Position numbers and translations under genes: made by a program. From a virus, in the IMG/VR virus record IMGVR_UViG_3300027631_000071, positions 1-33,413 of that record: 33,413 nt of DNA, one strand, 5' to 3'. Below, in pieces: positions 8,039 to 17,338 of this stretch (its first letter is position 1; each line of letters opens with the position of its first letter). The notes beneath the pieces are model-generated. The model searched no databases. It worked only from the letters and a program-made list of their open reading frames with translations, and was not told where the DNA came from.

Positions 8039-11000
8039 TATTCAGCTGGTGGGAACGCCCCTTTAGGTCCGTAATATTTTATTAGTCTATCAAATGCCGA
8101 TTTACCCGGTCTTATACCAAAGTAAAATTGTAGTCCTGTAGATAATACTTGTTTATTACCGCTATAATTTTTAGCAGTTCCGAAAATAAATAACTCTTTA
8201 CTGTTGTGTACATAACTTATTGGTGATGACCAAGTTTGCCCAGAAACAAGATAAATGTTTCCCGTTGATGGTGATTTTAAATCTCCAGATGTTACTTCTA
8301 ACCATAAGTCACCTTCAGTATATTGAGACGCTGGGTCCGTTGGTGGAGTTGTTTCAATTCTATCAAATCTTTCCATCATATCGGTATAGTTACCGTCATA
8401 TGAATATGTGGAATGTTTTTTAGTCATTGGTAATAATAAAAATTCTTCTTCTCCATCAGGGAACAAATAGTTTGTACCTGTTTCAGTTTCGCCGGATATT
8501 GAAATAACTCTTTGAATTCTTTGTGTTGCAATTTTAGTTCTATCCCATCTTTGTTTATCTGAATTTGCATTAAATGGACCAAAATCTTCACCTTTTTTAT
8601 CCCATAAAAAGAACGGAACTTTTTGTGAGTAATCACCTAATCTATTATTTAGACACAACCTAACAAATCTACCGTTGTCGTCTAATTTAAAATCAATTGG
8701 TGTTGGTCCGTAATTTCCAGTTCCTCCTGTAAAATAATCTTTACCAGGAGTTTCTTCAGGGTCTAAAAATTCACCATTGAACATAAAATATTTTGATGAG
8801 TCTAAATCAAATGCTTCTATACCCGCTTCGTTATTAATAGAAATTAATTGTGTTATATCACCATCTAAAACCTGTCCAAAATTATAACTTGAATCACTAA
8901 AGAAATCACCAACATCAAATTTAGCTTGAGATATATCCATTCGGTAATTAATTGCGTGTTCAATAATATTTGCAGGGTCTTGGTATGTCGTTGTGGTTAA
9001 ATCTCTAACAACAGAACACGTTGGGTCAATTCTTGGGTCATAACAAATTTCATACATAAATTCATCTCTCACTCCTACATCATAAAATGTTGTTGGGTGT
9101 AACAATTCTAAATAACTCGAATAATTTTGACCGATAAATTTATTTGTTGGGTTGTATGGTGTTGCTCTATAATAGAATTTTTTATGTAAAACATTATAAA
9201 AAACCAATTCTCTCGGGAATTTTGAACCTCTTTGATTTAAATCAAGAACTTGTTGATTATCCCATTTAATTCGATAATCAAATTTAAAGAAGTATAATAA
9301 TCCATTTAACCAGTTGTCTATAAATGAAAAATTTGTAACTCCTCCACAGAAAAATAATCCAACTCTTTTTCTTTTATACCATTCTGTTAATAAATCAATA
9401 TTTTTTGATGACCCTCGAATAACAGGTATAATTGTAAAAACACCGTCTCTTATTTCTGAGTAACCGGATTTAGTTTTTCTATCATAATATTTGTTACCAA
9501 TTTTTGACCATACTTTAAAGTATGGCATTCTTTCTGAACCTCCGCCCGCAATAATATCGGCCATAATTGTCGAACCAGCAACAGGTGTTGAGGATTCAAC
9601 TAGACCAGCGGCATATCCTGTTAAAGGATTGATTGGTGAATGTGAATCACCATATGATGATGCTGGTGTTGCCCATAAATATTTATACGATAATGTCTCG
9701 TTATATGCTTTGTCATATTTTTGACAACCTACTTCTGTTGCAATTTCTGTTCTTATTTGGTCATTTGGATTTTTCTTTCTAATAGTTCTATCATAAATTC
9801 TCATGATAACGTAAGTTCCTCTATCAGTAAAATTACCAACTCCATTATGTCCACCCTCATATCCCGAGTAGTTAACACCGCACAAATTTGTCCACTCCTC
9901 ATGACTAAATGACATTACCTCCATATAGTTTTTCCATATACCAACAACATTTGTCCATTGTTGTATTTTAGTACTTAATCTTGTTGGTCCATCCGAAGCA
10001 CCATACGCCTCCCAACTATCTTCTTTATCTGGACCCAAAAAAGTTGCTCTCCAATGGTTTCTAAATTGAGCAGCACTAAATCTACCTTTATTACCTAAAG
10101 CAGTATTTGATTGATTAAAGTTTAATACGAAATTTGAAAATGATATGGAAGCCGCACCTTCCTTGTCTGGAGGTACCGTAAATGGAATAATTGTATCGTC
10201 AACCAAAGAATACATATCCGCAATAAATCTACTATCGTTTATGTCCCCCTGTAATGGTGTAACCTTTGCAGTGTGAAGAAATTCTAATATTGTTTTTTGT
10301 GTTGCCTTTGTTGGGTTTGTTAATTGGAAATTATTACTGTTTAATGGTGATGATGTATCGGAACTATACTCTCTTGCTTGTGCATCTGGAAAATCTGACG
10401 CTAACCAAGATGAACCGTTTGTAGTTGAGGTGTTAAATTCTATTGGTATTAACATAACCCTTCCCGCCCCTTGTCCAATTCCAACCACTTTTAATCTTAT
10501 TTCACCAATAGAGGCGTATTCAGATTCGGTTGATAAATCGGCAAACCCACTTGTATCTTCAGAACACTCCTCACAATCAGGATAAACAGTTAATGGAAGT
10601 ACTTTTGTACCCTTATCTTGCATACTATACGCGGCACTCATAAATTGTTCACCAATTCTTGCAAACGGTCTCCAATTAAATGGCCATCCAAAATATATTC
10701 CATATAAACCTTGACCTACCGAAAATAAAAATGAACCAATAAATTCAAAAAACTTAACAATAATAATTGCAAAAACAAATTGTATAAATGTAACAATAGA
10801 AGAAATTAATAAACTAAATTTAATTCTATTTCTAAACGCAAAGTTTGTTGGTATATAATTCGCATTACCTGTACAATCATCTTCTTGACTTGGTCTAATT
10901 TGTTTTATACCTAAAAACGCATCTCTTCTTGATAAACCAAAAAATTGTTCGGTAGCGGAAACTTCATAATGTGATCCTTGAAAAGATGTTGGTGTGTAGA

Positions 11001-12399
11001 CTTTACCATAAATGAATTTATAGAATACATCTTCAGGAATGCCTCCGTTGTTTGTTCCTAACATTGCATCTAATTTGTCATTAACAAATGTTGATGACAT
11101 ACCAGTCTTTGTTTTGTCAGGCCAAACTACTGTTAAATAATCTTCAAATACATTTGAAAATTGGTAAGTGGTTAATAATTCACCATCATATTCACCTAAA
11201 TTATTTGACCCGTCCGCATTCTTATTGTACTCTCTAATTTGTGGTATTAAATAATGTGCTGATGTTGTTCCCTTTGTTGCTTCTGTATTTCCCTCACCTA
11301 AACCAATTCTAAGTCTTGCGGTTGTTGTTGTTGGGATTCCTTTATTTGGGTCATTAGTTATTTCCTCTTCACCAAATTCATTTGTAAAAGTATATTCCAT
11401 GTTCATTGGAATAACTGCCATTGCTGTACCGTCATCTTCTATAACACCTGGATTAAAATACTCTAATTCAGGATATAATGTTGTTCCATTTGAACCATAA
11501 ACTTTATTACCTGTATATCTAACTCCTTCAATTTTACCTCCACTAGTTTGTAAATTACATTTGTATCCGGTGTTCATTCTAATAACACCAGTTTTCTTTA
11601 CCGCATCCGAATTATTATCGGTCACAGATGAAATTAAAATTAATGATATTGGTTCTACCTTAACTCCTTTATCGGATAAATCAAAATCTACTCTTGATAT
11701 ACCTATTTCACATAAATCTTGATTTCCCCAAAACGGAAAGACTTCAATCTTTTTGTTGAATGCAACAATTTGTTCTAATCCATCTAAATCTTCATCGGAT
11801 TTAAAATTATAAAATCTGTCAAATTTTTTCTCATCAACTCCTTGTCTAATAAAATCATATGGTCTAATTGAAAAACATCCCATATCTGACAAGTCAACTT
11901 CAGCATGAATTGTTTGTTCTCCTAAAGGAACTCCCCAAATCATAAAGTCGCCAGCACTATTGGTTTTTACAGTATAATTGTAATAAGTTTCATAAACTTC
12001 TAAAACCTCTTCTCTTGATAATATTTCTTGTTGGTCGAAGAATGTACCCGTTGGTACGTGTCCCCCGTGTTGTTTTCTTGACGGTAATAAGTTATATCGA
12101 TATCCTTCATCGTTTTTATCACCAACCGATGTATAGGGATATAAAGCGGATATAACGGGGTCTGTGGAATCTGTATCCTTTTGTGGTACAAAAACAGAAA
12201 CTTTAACATTAGGTATACCTAATCCGTTATTTGCTGTAACTCTACCACAAACCACACCATAGTCTGAGCATAATGATGTATATGCCTGTTGTTGAGTGAA
12301 TTTTAATGATAAAACCTCCAATAGGTCGTAGTCTTGTTTTAACTCAACCGTGACTCTTTGGTCCTTCCCAATATTTGTTGAAATTCTATGTTTTTGCAT
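8038..12399 (-). CDS. Large baseplate-associated protein with carboxypeptidase-regulatory-like domain (1453 aa)
   Basis: Probably a large virion protein of the baseplate. It follows the gp6-like gene as gp7 follows gp6 in T4, but I see no direct gp7 motif, so that parallel rests on order and size only. Near the N-terminus, DYGVVCGRVTANNGLGIPNV (residues 46-65) and the later YTVKTNSAGDFMIWGVPLGE (about 148-167) look like a carboxypeptidase-regulatory/transthyretin-like beta-sandwich with a long insertion. Residues about 528-572 are strongly hydrophobic (LLISSIVTFIQFVFAIIIV and onward), enough for one or two membrane passes, and are followed by a Cys-containing stretch (YPDCEECSED). The remaining about 850 residues have no motif I recognise. 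It starts 57 bp after gp6 and ends in a TAATG overlap with the 590-aa gene. A candidate promoter and a weak 6-bp hairpin (12415-12435) lie in the leader. Confidence 0.6.
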   Translation of the reverse strand: MQKHRISTNIGKDQRVTVELKQDYDLLEVLSLKFTQQQAYTSLCSDYGVVCGRVTANNGLGIPNVKVSVFVPQKDTDSTDPVISALYPYTSVGDKNDEGYRYNLLPSRKQHGGHVPTGTFFDQQEILSREEVLEVYETYYNYTVKTNSAGDFMIWGVPLGEQTIHAEVDLSDMGCFSIRPYDFIRQGVDEKKFDRFYNFKSDEDLDGLEQIVAFNKKIEVFPFWGNQDLCEIGISRVDFDLSDKGVKVEPISLILISSVTDNNSDAVKKTGVIRMNTGYKCNLQTSGGKIEGVRYTGNKVYGSNGTTLYPELEYFNPGVIEDDGTAMAVIPMNMEYTFTNEFGEEEITNDPNKGIPTTTTARLRIGLGEGNTEATKGTTSAHYLIPQIREYNKNADGSNNLGEYDGELLTTYQFSNVFEDYLTVVWPDKTKTGMSSTFVNDKLDAMLGTNNGGIPEDVFYKFIYGKVYTPTSFQGSHYEVSATEQFFGLSRRDAFLGIKQIRPSQEDDCTGNANYIPTNFAFRNRIKFSLLISSIVTFIQFVFAIIIVKFFEFIGSFLFSVGQGLYGIYFGWPFNWRPFARIGEQFMSAAYSMQDKGTKVLPLTVYPDCEECSEDTSGFADLSTESEYASIGEIRLKVVGIGQGAGRVMLIPIEFNTSTTNGSSWLASDFPDAQAREYSSDTSSPLNSNNFQLTNPTKATQKTILEFLHTAKVTPLQGDINDSRFIADMYSLVDDTIIPFTVPPDKEGAASISFSNFVLNFNQSNTALGNKGRFSAAQFRNHWRATFLGPDKEDSWEAYGASDGPTRLSTKIQQWTNVVGIWKNYMEVMSFSHEEWTNLCGVNYSGYEGGHNGVGNFTDRGTYVIMRIYDRTIRKKNPNDQIRTEIATEVGCQKYDKAYNETLSYKYLWATPASSYGDSHSPINPLTGYAAGLVESSTPVAGSTIMADIIAGGGSERMPYFKVWSKIGNKYYDRKTKSGYSEIRDGVFTIIPVIRGSSKNIDLLTEWYKRKRVGLFFCGGVTNFSFIDNWLNGLLYFFKFDYRIKWDNQQVLDLNQRGSKFPRELVFYNVLHKKFYYRATPYNPTNKFIGQNYSSYLELLHPTTFYDVGVRDEFMYEICYDPRIDPTCSVVRDLTTTTYQDPANIIEHAINYRMDISQAKFDVGDFFSDSSYNFGQVLDGDITQLISINNEAGIEAFDLDSSKYFMFNGEFLDPEETPGKDYFTGGTGNYGPTPIDFKLDDNGRFVRLCLNNRLGDYSQKVPFFLWDKKGEDFGPFNANSDKQRWDRTKIATQRIQRVISISGETETGTNYLFPDGEEEFLLLPMTKKHSTYSYDGNYTDMMERFDRIETTPPTDPASQYTEGDLWLEVTSGDLKSPSTGNIYLVSGQTWSSPISYVHNSKELFIFGTAKNYSGNKQVLSTGLQFYFGIRPGKSAFDRLIKYYGPKGAFPPAE

Positions 12400-12434
12400 T
12401 GTTCTTATAATAAATAGAAAGCATGAGATTTTCT

Positions 12435-12444
12435 ACTATTATAA
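12435..12444 (-). promoter_or_regulatory. Candidate -10 / late-type promoter element before the 1453-aa gene
   Basis: Minus strand reads TTATAATAGT, 35 nt upstream of the ATG at 12399, in the 57-bp gap after the gp6-like gene. The same 10-mer occurs upstream of the gp25-like gene. No -35 box is evident, as in T4 late promoters, but AT-rich sequence makes chance matches common. Confidence 0.25.
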
Positions 12445-12456
12445 CGAAAAAACATT

Positions 12457-14286
12457 TTAGTATGTAGTCGTTCCTAAAGATTTAGTTCTTACCTTGATAT
12501 CTACATTTGGGAATCTAATTTGGAAAATTTGATTAGACTTCATGAATATCGTTAAATCGGTTTGTGTGATTAAACCTGTTGTCGCGTTTACATCTTGTGA
12601 AACCTCAGAACTTGAGTAATTTCCTCCTTTTTTATTGAAAACTCTTATATCAACAACGTTTACAACTCCTGAAACCGCACCAATTTCTCTCATTAAATCT
12701 CCAACGAATAATGGGTCACCCATTTTACGCTTTTCAATTGCAAAAAATTCTATGGTGTTTTGGATTGTTGTTTTTAGAATATCACTCGTTTTTTCATTCT
12801 TATCAACAATTAAATCGATTTCTAATCCTAAATCGATTACTTGTCCACTTGTGATATCAATATAATCATTTATCATTCTATATTCAGAAAGATAATTTAA
12901 AATGTTGTTTTTCAATGTGTTAGAAACAATATCAGTTAAATTACCGTTTTCATCATATGATAAAAGTTTAATTTTAACCTTGTTATCTTCTTCCATTACA
13001 TTAACCTTAGCAGGTGCTCCATATGTGGATGGCATCGTTTCAATTAATGATTTATAGTCATTTAAGGTTACCGCTCTATCTTGTGCTGAAAAATTGTAAG
13101 CGACCATGTTTCTCAATTCTTCTATGGACGGTTGGTCTGCTCCACCTATTGCCGCAGTAACATTAGTTACCCTTAACGATTGTTGTACTTGTGAGTTAAA
13201 GTTCTCATTTGGACCGTTAACATCAAATTCAACGTCATCTACACTTGTTATAACATTAACCCCTAAATTTGAGTCTTTACCACCGCCAATTCGATATTTG
13301 ATGAATAATGTGGTGTTAGCCTTTGGTACGGAACCTAATGACATGTTATTTAGATATGTTGCTAAATTAACCTTTAAAGAACCGTTCATATAGTTATCTA
13401 AGTTGTCCAATGGGTTAACTGTTCCTGAACCAAATGTTATTGAGAAATAACTTTCAGGTGTGTATTCTGTAACAAATTTGTTACTAACATCAATATATTT
13501 TCCCGCTTTAAAATTATCCGAATCTGATGCAGCGGTTGGGTCTGGTATAAAAACTTTATCTTGTATTAATGTTTTTACCTCATACCATTTGTTTGCATTA
13601 TTTGTAAATTCTGAAGATGATGGATTTGCACCAAACGAAGTACCGTCTTTATGGATAATTGATGTTACTCCTAATACATCTTGTTCAGGTAAATAAAGTT
13701 TAAGGAATGGTTTTTGGTCTAATTCTGAAATAACTCTTCTATAAATTCTTGTAACACCATTAACTACAGGTTCTCTTTTTGTAATTGTATATGAGATTAA
13801 TTTATTATTGTTATCAAAATTAGGTATTTTAAGCCTGTTTGGTTCTCCTCTACTATTAAATGGGTCAGAAAAATCAATGTCTTCTAATGTTTCAAAAATC
13901 TGTCCTCCACCTGAAACTTGAGCTCCTGCTTTAACAACTCCCAAATATCTATCATCTTCTTTATCTCCTCTCACGGGTACGTTAATAGAAAAATCACATA
14001 AAGAAACGGACGGTCTATTACCCGGTATTTTAATACCATAAGTTTTTGCAATATGAAATAACGATTGTCTTTGTTGAGCAAAATCCAACATAGTTTCTTG
14101 CCAAACTCTATCAATATGAAAGTGTAGGTTATCGGCAACCGCAGCGTTTAAATCTAACAATACAGAGAATATCGACGCATCATTGGTATTCTTAACCAAA
14201 TCAGGATAGTACTCTTTTGTTAAATTCACTAATTCTTGTCTAAGTCCCGCAAAATCTCTGGTTGCGTATGATATCTTTTTTCCCAT
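12457..14286 (-). CDS. Baseplate wedge protein, gp6-like (609 aa)
   Basis: Baseplate wedge subunit of the T4 gp6 / gpJ family, which joins neighbouring wedges into the ring around the hub. The N-terminus has the characteristic pattern of this family: YATRDFAGLRQELVNLTKEY, then DASIFSVLLDLNAAVADNL and the helical segment around HFHIDRVWQETMLDFAQQR. The central region GGADQPSIEELRNMVAYNF (about 395-413) followed by DRAVTLNDYKSLIETMP matches the gpJ-type segment near the ring-forming part. Length is close to T4 gp6 (about 660 aa). It begins 1 bp after the gp25-like stop with no Shine-Dalgarno, so the two are co-transcribed, the usual partnership in contractile tails. Confidence 0.9.
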   Translation of the reverse strand: MGKKISYATRDFAGLRQELVNLTKEYYPDLVKNTNDASIFSVLLDLNAAVADNLHFHIDRVWQETMLDFAQQRQSLFHIAKTYGIKIPGNRPSVSLCDFSINVPVRGDKEDDRYLGVVKAGAQVSGGGQIFETLEDIDFSDPFNSRGEPNRLKIPNFDNNNKLISYTITKREPVVNGVTRIYRRVISELDQKPFLKLYLPEQDVLGVTSIIHKDGTSFGANPSSSEFTNNANKWYEVKTLIQDKVFIPDPTAASDSDNFKAGKYIDVSNKFVTEYTPESYFSITFGSGTVNPLDNLDNYMNGSLKVNLATYLNNMSLGSVPKANTTLFIKYRIGGGKDSNLGVNVITSVDDVEFDVNGPNENFNSQVQQSLRVTNVTAAIGGADQPSIEELRNMVAYNFSAQDRAVTLNDYKSLIETMPSTYGAPAKVNVMEEDNKVKIKLLSYDENGNLTDIVSNTLKNNILNYLSEYRMINDYIDITSGQVIDLGLEIDLIVDKNEKTSDILKTTIQNTIEFFAIEKRKMGDPLFVGDLMREIGAVSGVVNVVDIRVFNKKGGNYSSSEVSQDVNATTGLITQTDLTIFMKSNQIFQIRFPNVDIKVRTKSLGTTTY

Positions 14287-14287
14287 T

Positions 14288-14740
14288 TTAAATGTTTAAT
14301 ATTATAAAGTCTGAAGACGAAAAGGCTCCGTTATTAACTGTGTATTCAATTTTTACTTTAGCGGTGTATGGTTTATTGGTGCTGTCTGAAACCCTAAAAA
14401 GTCTTTCGTCTTCATCAGAAGAAAATGTTCTCACGTTATCAGGATCATCTTCTGCAGATATCACTTCAAGATTTGTTATATCTAAATTAGGTATGTATCT
14501 TTTTACCGATTCTCTAATTTCTTCTTCAATTAAGTTCCAAGTTACCATATCATTTTGATCGAATATAAATTGATATAATCTTGTACCAAAATCAGGTAAG
14601 AAATAACGACTACCTCTTTTTGTTAATAATAGGTGTATTAGATTGGCTCTAACTTCCCTATCGGGTGCTGAAGTCATCTTTAAATAACTACCCTCTAAAC
14701 TGTCTCTAAAAGGAAAATCAATTCCGTATTTTACCGCCAT
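14288..14740 (-). CDS. Baseplate wedge protein, gp25-like (150 aa)
   Basis: Small wedge protein of the gp25 / W family, which connects the baseplate wedge to the first sheath ring. The visible hallmarks are GIDFPFRD at the N-terminus, VRANLIHLLLTKRGSRYFLP (residues 31-50) with the conserved PDFGTRLYQFIFD that follows, and an amphipathic helix IEEEIRESVKRYIPNLDI before the C-terminal beta strands. Length is typical (T4 gp25 is 132 aa). It is the first gene after the terminator that closes the replication module, so it probably needs its own promoter in the 37 nt upstream. It lies directly before gp6, the usual order. Confidence 0.9.
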   Translation of the reverse strand: MAVKYGIDFPFRDSLEGSYLKMTSAPDREVRANLIHLLLTKRGSRYFLPDFGTRLYQFIFDQNDMVTWNLIEEEIRESVKRYIPNLDITNLEVISAEDDPDNVRTFSSDEDERLFRVSDSTNKPYTAKVKIEYTVNNGAFSSSDFIILNI

Positions 14741-14754
14741 ACCAATAAATATAA

Positions 14755-14764
14755 ACTATTATAA
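14755..14764 (-). promoter_or_regulatory. Candidate -10 / late-type promoter element before the gp25-like gene
   Basis: Minus strand TTATAATAGT, with 14 nt between it and the gp25 ATG, directly after the nrdA terminator. A promoter is expected here because the terminator separates gp25 from the genes upstream. The match equals the element before the 1453-aa gene. The implied leader would be very short. Confidence 0.25.
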
Positions 14765-14777
14765 AATGGTAATAAAT

Positions 14778-14801
14778 AAAAAACCCAGCCGAAGCTGGGT
14801 T
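14778..14801 (-). terminator. Intrinsic terminator after nrdA, UUCG tetraloop
   Basis: On the minus strand an 8-bp perfect stem, AACCCAGC pairing with GCTGGGTT, closes a TTCG tetraloop (C-UUCG-G, exceptionally stable) and runs into a T-tract. It lies 84 bp after the nrdA stop and ends 37 bp before the gp25 start. It closes the replication module. The rest of the 145-bp gap shows nothing convincing. Confidence 0.9.
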
Positions 14802-14885
14802 AATTTAGTGTCTTGATATTCGTCCCTCTTTATTCTCAAAACATAGAAGTTTAAAAATACAATTGAGGGGGTCTTCCATTTATCT

Positions 14886-17318
14886 TTACGAACCACACCC
14901 TTCACACTCAAAAGGTGAGTCTGTTGGTCTTTCCGATGTCATCACTAATTCAGGTGTATTTTCACTGATGATTTGATTATTTGTTGGTGTTACCACCGTA
15001 TTCACCGTTTGTGGTTGTTCTACTGGTTTAGTTGTTGACATATCTATACCTAAACCTTTTAACGCATCAACCGCAGAACGAGTTCTTAAGTAATACATAC
15101 CGGTTTTTAATCCTAATTTCCATCCGAATAGATGTGCCGCAAGTAATTTTGCTTTAGTTGCGTCAGCGATAAACAAATTCAATGATTGTGATTGGTCAAT
15201 GAAAATACTTCTATTTGCCGCCATTTGAAGAATTCTTTTTTGAGACATTTCCCAAACGGTTTTATAAACTTCTTTCATTTGTGTTGGGATTTCAGGAATA
15301 TTTTGAACTGAACCATTTTCCATGATTAGTTTTTTCTTAACCTCATCATTCCACATACCTAATTTAAGTAGGTCATTAACCAAGTGTTTGTTAATCATAA
15401 TAAATTCACCACTTAATGTTCTACGAGAATATAAGTTAGTTGTGAATGGTTCAAACGCTTCGTTGTTACCTAAAATTTGTGCAGTTGATGCTGTTGGCAT
15501 TGGTGCAACTAATAATGAGTTTCTAACTCCGTAATTTACAACTTCTTTTCTTAATGACTTCCAATCCCAACGACCTGATAATTCTTTGTCTTTTTTACCC
15601 CACATTTCAAATTGGAAAATACCCTTTTCTATTGGTGAACCTGAAATAGATTCGTATGGGCCAACTTCTTTTGATAAATCTTTTGAAGATGTTAATGCCG
15701 CAAAATATATTGTTTCAAAAATATCTGTCTGTAATGTATCCGCTTCATCAGATTCAAATGGTAAACCCAATAAACAGAATACATCGGCTAAACCTTGAAT
15801 ACCTAAACCAACTGGTCTGTGTTTAAAGTTTGAACGTTTTGTTTCTTCTGTAGGATAGAAATTTAAATCAATAACATTGTTTAAGTTTCTTACAACTTGA
15901 TATACCGAACTATATAACACATCATGTGAGAATTCACCATTTATGATAAATTTTGGTAACGCTAATGATGCTAAATTACAAACAGCCTGTTCAGTTGGTG
16001 AACTATACTCAATAATCTCAGTACATAAATTTGATGATTTAATTGTACCTAAATTCTTTTGGTTTGATTTATAGTTAGCTGGGTCCTTGTACAACATATA
16101 AGGAGTTCCAGTTTCAATTTGAGCAGTTAAAATTGCATCCATCAATTTTCTTGCTTTAACTACTTTTCTACCAACACCTTGTTGTTCATATGATTCATAC
16201 AAACGAGTAAATGTTTTTTCTTCAGGTGTATCGTAAACATCTGATAAACCAGGAGCTTCGTCAGGTGAGAATAATGTCCAATCACCATCTTGTTCAACTC
16301 GTTGCATAAACAAATCAGGAGTCCACATAGCTAAGAATAAATCTCTCGCTCTCATTTCTTCTTTACCGTGATTCTTTCTTAAATCAATGAATTCCATAAC
16401 ATCAGCGTGCCATGGTTCTAAATAAATTGCAAAAGAACCTTTACGTTTTCCTCCTTGATTAATCCAACGAGCAACTTCATTATAAGTCTTCATCATTGGT
16501 AATAAACCGTCAGATTCTCCACCAGTTCCCTTAATGTATGAACCTTTAGCACGAACATCATGTACGTGTAATCCGATACCACCAGCCCACTTAGAAATCT
16601 TTGCAACGTCAGCAATTGTATCAAACAATCCCTCAATGTCATCTCCTTTATTTCCTATTAAGAAACAAGAAGACATTTGTGGTCTTTTGGTACCCGCATT
16701 AAATAATGTTGGTGTTGCGTGTGTGTAAAAATGTTGTGATAAATCGTCATAGATTCTTAATGCCATTTCAACATCACCCTTACAAATGCCAACAGCAACT
16801 CTCATGTACATATATTGTGGTCTTTCAACAATTCGTGTACCTATCTTTAAAAGATACGAACGTTCTAATGTTTTAAAACCAAAATAATCAAAATCCAAAT
16901 CACGATCTTGGTCAATTGCACCATCTAAAATTTCTCTGTTTGTCATAACGAACTGATAAACATCGGTATCGATTAATGATGATTCCTTAGATGTCTTTGG
17001 TTCAATAAAAGAATGTAATTCTTTAATACATTGTGAAAACTTTTTAGGTGTTGTTTTATGTAAATTGGAAACAGCTAATCTACCTGCTAACTTCGCATAA
17101 TCTGGATGTGTAGTTACCATAGCCGCCGCAGTTTCCGCAGCTAATACATCCAATTCTGTTGTTGAAATTCCATCATAAATCCCCGAAGTTACTTTTAGAG
17201 TAACAAACGTTGGGTCGATATATTCCATATTTAAATCGTGACAGAGAACACTAATACGTTTAGTGATTTTGTCATATCTCATTTCTTCTAATTCACCGTT
17301 TCTTTTTTTTACTTTCAT
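14886..17318 (-). CDS. nrdA: Ribonucleoside-diphosphate reductase class Ia, large subunit (810 aa)
   Basis: Catalytic subunit that reduces NDPs to dNDPs for phage DNA synthesis. An ATP-cone allosteric domain is visible at residues 1-90 (VKKRNGELEEMRYDKITKRI). Active-site residues by motif are Cys218 (MSSCFL) and Cys447 (AVCNLAS) as the redox pair, and Asn430, Cys432 and Glu434 in SSNLCTEIIEY as the radical-site triad. Tyr742-Tyr743 (GMYYLRT) are the radical-transfer tyrosines. The C-terminal tail ends FECEGCGS, with Cys805 and Cys808 for re-reduction by thioredoxin or glutaredoxin. All key residues are present, so the enzyme should be active. It follows nrdB by 20 bp, the reverse of the common A-then-B order, and has one of the few plausible Shine-Dalgarno-like sequences here (AAAAAAGG about 9 nt before the ATG). 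Confidence 0.97.
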   Translation of the reverse strand: MKVKKRNGELEEMRYDKITKRISVLCHDLNMEYIDPTFVTLKVTSGIYDGISTTELDVLAAETAAAMVTTHPDYAKLAGRLAVSNLHKTTPKKFSQCIKELHSFIEPKTSKESSLIDTDVYQFVMTNREILDGAIDQDRDLDFDYFGFKTLERSYLLKIGTRIVERPQYMYMRVAVGICKGDVEMALRIYDDLSQHFYTHATPTLFNAGTKRPQMSSCFLIGNKGDDIEGLFDTIADVAKISKWAGGIGLHVHDVRAKGSYIKGTGGESDGLLPMMKTYNEVARWINQGGKRKGSFAIYLEPWHADVMEFIDLRKNHGKEEMRARDLFLAMWTPDLFMQRVEQDGDWTLFSPDEAPGLSDVYDTPEEKTFTRLYESYEQQGVGRKVVKARKLMDAILTAQIETGTPYMLYKDPANYKSNQKNLGTIKSSNLCTEIIEYSSPTEQAVCNLASLALPKFIINGEFSHDVLYSSVYQVVRNLNNVIDLNFYPTEETKRSNFKHRPVGLGIQGLADVFCLLGLPFESDEADTLQTDIFETIYFAALTSSKDLSKEVGPYESISGSPIEKGIFQFEMWGKKDKELSGRWDWKSLRKEVVNYGVRNSLLVAPMPTASTAQILGNNEAFEPFTTNLYSRRTLSGEFIMINKHLVNDLLKLGMWNDEVKKKLIMENGSVQNIPEIPTQMKEVYKTVWEMSQKRILQMAANRSIFIDQSQSLNLFIADATKAKLLAAHLFGWKLGLKTGMYYLRTRSAVDALKGLGIDMSTTKPVEQPQTVNTVVTPTNNQIISENTPELVMTSERPTDSPFECEGCGS

Positions 17319-17338
17319 TTTGTTAAACCTTTTTTAAA

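Noticed and set aside
12415-12435. Hairpin TAGAAA/TTTCTA in the gp6 to 1453-aa gap as a terminator
   Set aside because: The stem has only 6 mostly A/T pairs and no proper T-run follows, so it is too weak to call a terminator.
14824-14868. CCCTC...GAGGG pairing in the nrdA to gp25 gap as a second structured element
   Set aside because: Only 5 pairs close a loop of about 35-40 nt with no strong inner stem; probably chance.
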